DNA from: JAHQVI01 sp963749875
GTDB lineage: Bacteria; Pseudomonadota; Alphaproteobacteria; Rhizobiales; Rhodomicrobiaceae
DNA length: 64,000 nt
Direction: 5' to 3'
Assembly: GCA_963749875.1 (NCBI GenBank)
Contig: CAVVOX010000002.1
Location: forward strand, 682,001-746,000
Shown here piece by piece: positions 60,677 through 64,000 of this stretch. The position numbers were made by a program, and so were the translations under genes. How positions within the stretch are numbered: the stretch's first letter is position 1; the number at the start of each line of letters is the position of its first letter. Under the pieces are notes generated by a model. It was not told the DNA's origin and ran no database searches. It was given only the letters and a program-made list of their open reading frames with translations.

Positions 60677-60769
60677 GCTCGCCCAAATCCGTAATGACGA
60701 CCGGCCGGCATCTCCTTTCTCGCCGGGAGAGAGCCGCGTCCCGCACGCATTTTACTTCCATAATTCAAA

Positions 60770-60784
60770 AATCATTGTATGATT
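60770..60784 (+). promoter_or_regulatory. Probable ArsR operator
   Basis: AATCAT-TGT-ATGATT is a perfect 6+6 dyad with a three-base centre, seven bases before the arsR ATG. The flanks TTCA (left) and TGAA (right) extend the symmetry partly. The stretch is strongly A/T-rich in a GC-rich genome. ArsR-family repressors bind such dyads in their own promoters. Confidence 0.65.
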
Positions 60785-60791
60785 GAAATCA

Positions 60792-61145
60792 ATGAACAGC
60801 GAACAAGCGATCCGGGCGCTGGCGGCGCTCGCGCAGGAGCATCGGTTGGCGATCTTTCGCTTGCTGGTACGGCAGGGGCCGGCGGGACTGCCTGCCGGTG
60901 AAATCGGGACGCGCATCGGCATCGGACCGACGAGCGCGTCCTTTCATTTGAAGGAGCTGGATCGGGCAGGGTTCATCGCTGCGCGGCGCGAAGGACGATA
61001 CATCCGTTACACCTTCAATGCCGATGCCATGCGGGCGTTGCTGACCTTCCTGACGGACGATTGCTGCCAGGGACGTCCGGAACTCTGCGGCGATCTGTTT
61101 TCGCTGTCGCAAAAGGCCTCAAGGGAGGAATTGGTCGATGAGTGA
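60792..61145 (+). CDS. arsR: ArsR-family arsenic-responsive repressor
   Basis: A 117-residue winged-helix repressor. The DNA-recognition helix is GIGPTSASFHLKELDRAG and the wing ARREGRYIRYTF. Cysteines C91, C92 and C99 (DDCCQGRPELCG) form a plausible As(III) site, resembling the C-terminal site of Acidithiobacillus ArsR rather than the ELCVCDL site of plasmid ArsR. ATG 60792 was chosen over TTG 60783. It overlaps arsC by 8 bp and heads the arsR-arsC-acr3 operon, which it should repress. Confidence 0.93.
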   Translation: MNSEQAIRALAALAQEHRLAIFRLLVRQGPAGLPAGEIGTRIGIGPTSASFHLKELDRAGFIAARREGRYIRYTFNADAMRALLTFLTDDCCQGRPELCGDLFSLSQKASREELVDE

Positions 61146-61659
61146 TCGCGTCTACTATGTGCTGTTTCTGTGCACGCACAATTCGGCTCGTTCGGTGATC
61201 GCCGAGTGCATCATAAACAGGCTCGGAATCGGGAAGTTCAAAGGCTACAGCGCCGGAAGCGAGCCGCGCGGCAGCATTCACCCCTATGCGCTCGACCTCC
61301 TGCGCAAGCAGAATTACCCGGTCGAAGATCTGCGGTCTAAATCCTGGGACGAATTCGCCGCGCCGGGCGCTCCCGAGCTGGATTTCGTCTTCACGGTCTG
61401 CGATCAGGCGGCGCAGGAAGTCTGCCCGATCTGGACCGGCCAGCCGATGACCGCCCATTGGGGTCTGCCGGACCCGTCGGCCGCGGAAGGCACCGAGGCC
61501 GAAAAGCGCTTCGCCTTCGCCGATACGTTCAGAATGCTCTATCAGCGCATCGGGATTTTCGTGAACCTGCCGATTGCCTCGCTCGATAGGCTGGCCCTTC
61601 AGAAAAGGCTGGAAGAGATTGGAACAACAAGCACAGACATTTCGAATGAAGTCGCCTGA
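61138..61659 (+). CDS. arsC: Arsenate reductase ArsC, low-molecular-weight phosphatase type
   Basis: A 173-residue enzyme reducing arsenate to arsenite. P-loop C12-T-H-N-S-A-R, with C88 and C96 (TVCDQAAQEVCP) as the shuttle cysteines, resembling thioredoxin-coupled ArsC. LPDPSAAEG holds the general-acid aspartate. It overlaps the arsR stop by 8 bp. The arsenite product is exported by the Acr3 encoded 61 bp downstream. Confidence 0.94.
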   Translation: MSDRVYYVLFLCTHNSARSVIAECIINRLGIGKFKGYSAGSEPRGSIHPYALDLLRKQNYPVEDLRSKSWDEFAAPGAPELDFVFTVCDQAAQEVCPIWTGQPMTAHWGLPDPSAAEGTEAEKRFAFADTFRMLYQRIGIFVNLPIASLDRLALQKRLEEIGTTSTDISNEVA

Positions 61660-61720
61660 CGGCATCGCTAAAATGCAGCGCGGATAAGACCAGATCAGAG
61701 CACCGATTGAGGATGTTTGA

Positions 61721-62803
61721 ATGACAAGAGAAGTTAAAGCAAAAAAACTGGCATTTCTGGATCGATATCTGCCTTTTTGGATATTTGCCGCAATGGCCGT
61801 TGGCGTCGCTCTTGGCTCATTTTTTCCAGGACTCCCGGCGTTTCTCGACAGCCTGTCATTCGGATCAACGAATGTGTTGATTGCTCTCGGCCTGATTCTC
61901 ATGATGTACCCGCCTTTGGCGAGGGTTCGCTATGAAGAATTGCCGGAGGTCTTCAAAGACTGGCGCGTGTTGTCGCTATCGCTCATCCAGAACTGGCTTG
62001 TCGGGCCGTTCCTCATGTTTTCGTTGGCCGTCCTATTCCTTAGCGGCCACCCGGAATATATGACCGGGTTAATCCTGATCGGCCTTGCGCGCTGCATCGC
62101 AATGGTTATCGTCTGGAACCAGCTTGCGGGCGGGAGCAACCAGTACGTCGCGGGCCTCGTCGCCTTCAATTCGATTTTCCAGATCGTCTTCTTCAGCGTT
62201 TACGCTTGGTTCTTTCTTGCCGTTCTGCCGCCATTGCTCGGGCTTCAGGGAAGCGTCATCGACGTCTCCTTTTGGACCATTGCCGAAGCCGTCCTGATCT
62301 ATCTCGGCATACCGTTCGCAGCCGGCTTCTTGACCCGGAGCATTCTCTCGCGCCGCAAGGGTGTCGAGTGGTATGAAAGCAAGTTCCTGCCAAAGATTGC
62401 TCCGATCACCCTGTTCGCGTTGCTGTTCACGATTGTCGCCATGTTCAGCCTCAAAGGCAGTACGGTTCTTCAGCTCCCATTCGATGCGGTGCTTATCGCA
62501 GTCCCCCTCACGTTTTATTTCGTGATCATGTTTGCGATCAGCTTCTGGATGGGCAAACTCATAGGGGCGGACTACCCACGTACGACGGCGGTCGCTTTTA
62601 CGGCCGCCAGCAATAATTTCGAGCTGGCGATTGCCGTCGCCATTGCCGCATTCGGTCTCGCCTCCCCGGTGGCCTTCGCAACCGTGATCGGGCCTCTGGT
62701 CGAAGTTCCGGTTCTCATTTCTCTCGTCTCGGTCGCGGTATGGCTGAAACGACGCTGGTACGATCGCAGTGATTCGTCTGTGAGGACACGGCCCGCCGAA
62801 TAG
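61721..62803 (+). CDS. acr3: Arsenite efflux permease of the Acr3 family
   Basis: A 360-residue membrane protein with ten helices. The functional cysteine C125 in GLARCIAMVIVWNQLA and the glutamate in GPLVEVPVLI are conserved Acr3 sites. NQYVAGLVAFNSIFQIVFFS and ASNNFELAIAVAIAAFG are other family motifs. It exports As(III) by proton-motive force, completing resistance with ArsC and ArsR. Sequence context rules out the unrelated ArsB family. Confidence 0.95.
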   Translation: MTREVKAKKLAFLDRYLPFWIFAAMAVGVALGSFFPGLPAFLDSLSFGSTNVLIALGLILMMYPPLARVRYEELPEVFKDWRVLSLSLIQNWLVGPFLMFSLAVLFLSGHPEYMTGLILIGLARCIAMVIVWNQLAGGSNQYVAGLVAFNSIFQIVFFSVYAWFFLAVLPPLLGLQGSVIDVSFWTIAEAVLIYLGIPFAAGFLTRSILSRRKGVEWYESKFLPKIAPITLFALLFTIVAMFSLKGSTVLQLPFDAVLIAVPLTFYFVIMFAISFWMGKLIGADYPRTTAVAFTAASNNFELAIAVAIAAFGLASPVAFATVIGPLVEVPVLISLVSVAVWLKRRWYDRSDSSVRTRPAE

Positions 62804-62972
62804 ATTGCGGCCCCCATGCGGCTTCGTGAACGGGGTGTCTGCCTTCCCGTTGAACGCCGCGCGCCTGGCGCTTGCGCGCCCATCGCCGTCCGCTAGACTG
62901 GATGGCAAACCAGCAGGGCGGCACTCCGGCGACAGTTCCAGGCAAGCCGCCCCCTCGGGGGAGGCGAAGCGC
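62804..62972. other. Spacer after acr3
   Basis: About 170 bases with a G-rich ribosome-binding site (GGGGGAGGC) just before the next start. No terminator-like hairpin was seen. Confidence 0.4.
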
Positions 62973-64000
62973 ATGGCGGAAAACGAGGCCGATGTCATTG
63001 TCATCGGGGCAGGGCTCGCCGGTCTCGTCGCCGCGACCGAGCTCGCGGATGCGGGCAAGCGCGTCATCCTTCTCGATCAGGAATCGGAGCAATCGCTCGG
63101 CGGTCAGGCTTACTGGTCGTTCGGCGGCCTGTTCTTCGTCAATTCGCCCGAGCAGCGCCGGCTTGGGATCCGCGACAGCCGCGAGCTCGCCATGCAGGAT
63201 TGGCTCGGCTCGGCCGGCTTCGACCGCGAGGAGGATCACTGGCCGCGTCAATGGGCCGAAGCCTATGTCGATTTCGCGGCCGGCGAGAAGCGGTCCTGGC
63301 TGAAAGCGCAGGGCGTCAAGATCTTCCCCCTTGTCGGCTGGGCCGAGCGCGGCGGCTACCTCGCCACCGAACACGGCAATTCCGTTCCGCGCTTCCATAT
63401 CACCTGGGGCACGGGGCCGGGACTGGTGGAGCCGTTCGTGCGCCGTCTGCGTGGGGCGGAGCAAAGGGGGCTCGTCTCGCTCCGCTGCCGCCACCGCGTC
63501 AACGAGCTGACGAGAAGCGGCGACGCCATCGACGGCGTGGCCGGTGACGTGCTGGAGCCGAGCGATAGCGAACGCGGCGCGCCGAGCTCCCGCGCGGTGG
63601 CGGGCGAATTTGCTCTGAAGGCGCAGGCCGTCATCGTTACGTCCGGCGGCATCGGCGGCAATCACGAGCTGGTGCGCAAGAACTGGCCGGAGCGTCTCGG
63701 CAGGCCGCCCAGCTTCATGCTGTCGGGCGTGCCGGATTATGTCGATGGACGTATGCTCGAGGCGACCGAGGCGGCGGGCGGCAATGTCATCAATCGCGAC
63801 CGCATGTGGCATTACACGGAAGGTGTGACCAACTACGCCCCGATCTGGAGCCGGCACGGCATCCGCATCATTCCGGGCCCGTCATCGCTCTGGTTCGATG
63901 CGACCGGCAGACGTCTCCCCGCGCCGCTCTTTCCCGGCTTCGACACGCTCGGCACGCTGAAGCATCTGCGCGCGACCGGCCACGATCATTCCTGGTTCAT
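62973..64000 (+). CDS. FAD-dependent dehydrogenase of the fumarate reductase/ketosteroid dehydrogenase type, cut by the right edge
   Basis: About 342 codons are visible and the frame is open at the end. The N-terminus has the FAD motif DVIVIGAGLAGLVAATELAD with an acidic ribose contact (ILLDQESEQ), followed by LGGQAYWSFGGLFFV, and AVIVTSGGIGGNHELVRKNW. These fit FAD-binding dehydrogenases of the 3-oxosteroid/fumarate reductase superfamily, usually about 550 residues; substrate unknown. ATG 62973 follows GGGGGAGGCGAAGC. It is not obviously linked to the arsenic genes. Confidence 0.85.
   Translation, partial: MAENEADVIVIGAGLAGLVAATELADAGKRVILLDQESEQSLGGQAYWSFGGLFFVNSPEQRRLGIRDSRELAMQDWLGSAGFDREEDHWPRQWAEAYVDFAAGEKRSWLKAQGVKIFPLVGWAERGGYLATEHGNSVPRFHITWGTGPGLVEPFVRRLRGAEQRGLVSLRCRHRVNELTRSGDAIDGVAGDVLEPSDSERGAPSSRAVAGEFALKAQAVIVTSGGIGGNHELVRKNWPERLGRPPSFMLSGVPDYVDGRMLEATEAAGGNVINRDRMWHYTEGVTNYAPIWSRHGIRIIPGPSSLWFDATGRRLPAPLFPGFDTLGTLKHLRATGHDHSWF

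Overview
This GC-rich window comes from an alphaproteobacterium, most likely a member of Hyphomicrobiales (Rhizobiales). The grounds are the gene content and the family variants: a complete division/cell-wall run in alphaproteobacterial order, an FtsZ with a long linker, a NepR-EcfG general stress response pair, MmcB, an adrenodoxin-type ferredoxin with a TrxR-like ferredoxin reductase, and a large coiled-coil protein resembling the growth-pole GPR/TipN type. I cannot name the genus. The reading frames of ftsZ, the ferredoxin reductase and an esterase are each broken by what looks like one extra base.

Layout. 1-18080: dcw cluster rsmH(end)-ftsL-ftsI-murE-murF-mraY-murD-ftsW-murG-murC-murB-ddl-ftsQ-ftsA-ftsZ, mostly with 1-26 bp overlaps, interrupted by repeats before murD, murB and ftsA. 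18432-20579: lpxC and bamD. 21177-25243: a secreted subtilase with a Gly-Asn repeat domain, convergent with an ECF sigma factor and an unusual ChrR-like membrane anti-sigma factor. 25614-29561: gatC-gatA-(chorismate mutase)-gatB. 29640-31591: a lower-GC type II restriction-modification pair. 31592-32390: a gene-free stretch with a large hairpin repeat and a second, highly structured segment. 32391-37990: ferredoxin reductase, ferredoxin, a degenerate HPt protein and the GPR/TipN-like protein. 38288-40126: a truncated IS1380-type transposase beside a frameshifted esterase. 40729-49217: ketopantoate reductase, mmcB, egtBD (ergothioneine), speDE (spermidine), PRC-barrel protein, nepR-ecfG, DUF2905 protein, cytochrome c. 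49818-54708: branched-chain amino-acid-type ABC importer with a fused permease-ATPase. 54808-60676: PPOX flavoprotein, then a TetR-regulated RND efflux pair. 60792-62803: arsR-arsC-acr3 arsenic resistance. 62973 to the right edge: FAD-dependent dehydrogenase, cut by the window end.

The intergenic DNA is dominated by two dispersed palindromic repeat families. Family A (ten full or partial copies) has two inverted-repeat modules and ends in TAG...CTA; it provides the stop codons of speE and ecfG. Family B (five copies) has CCCTCACCC/GGGTGAGGG ends and artificially lengthens the murD and murB reading frames. Start codons were chosen after removing these repeats. No tRNA, rRNA or CRISPR array was recognised.
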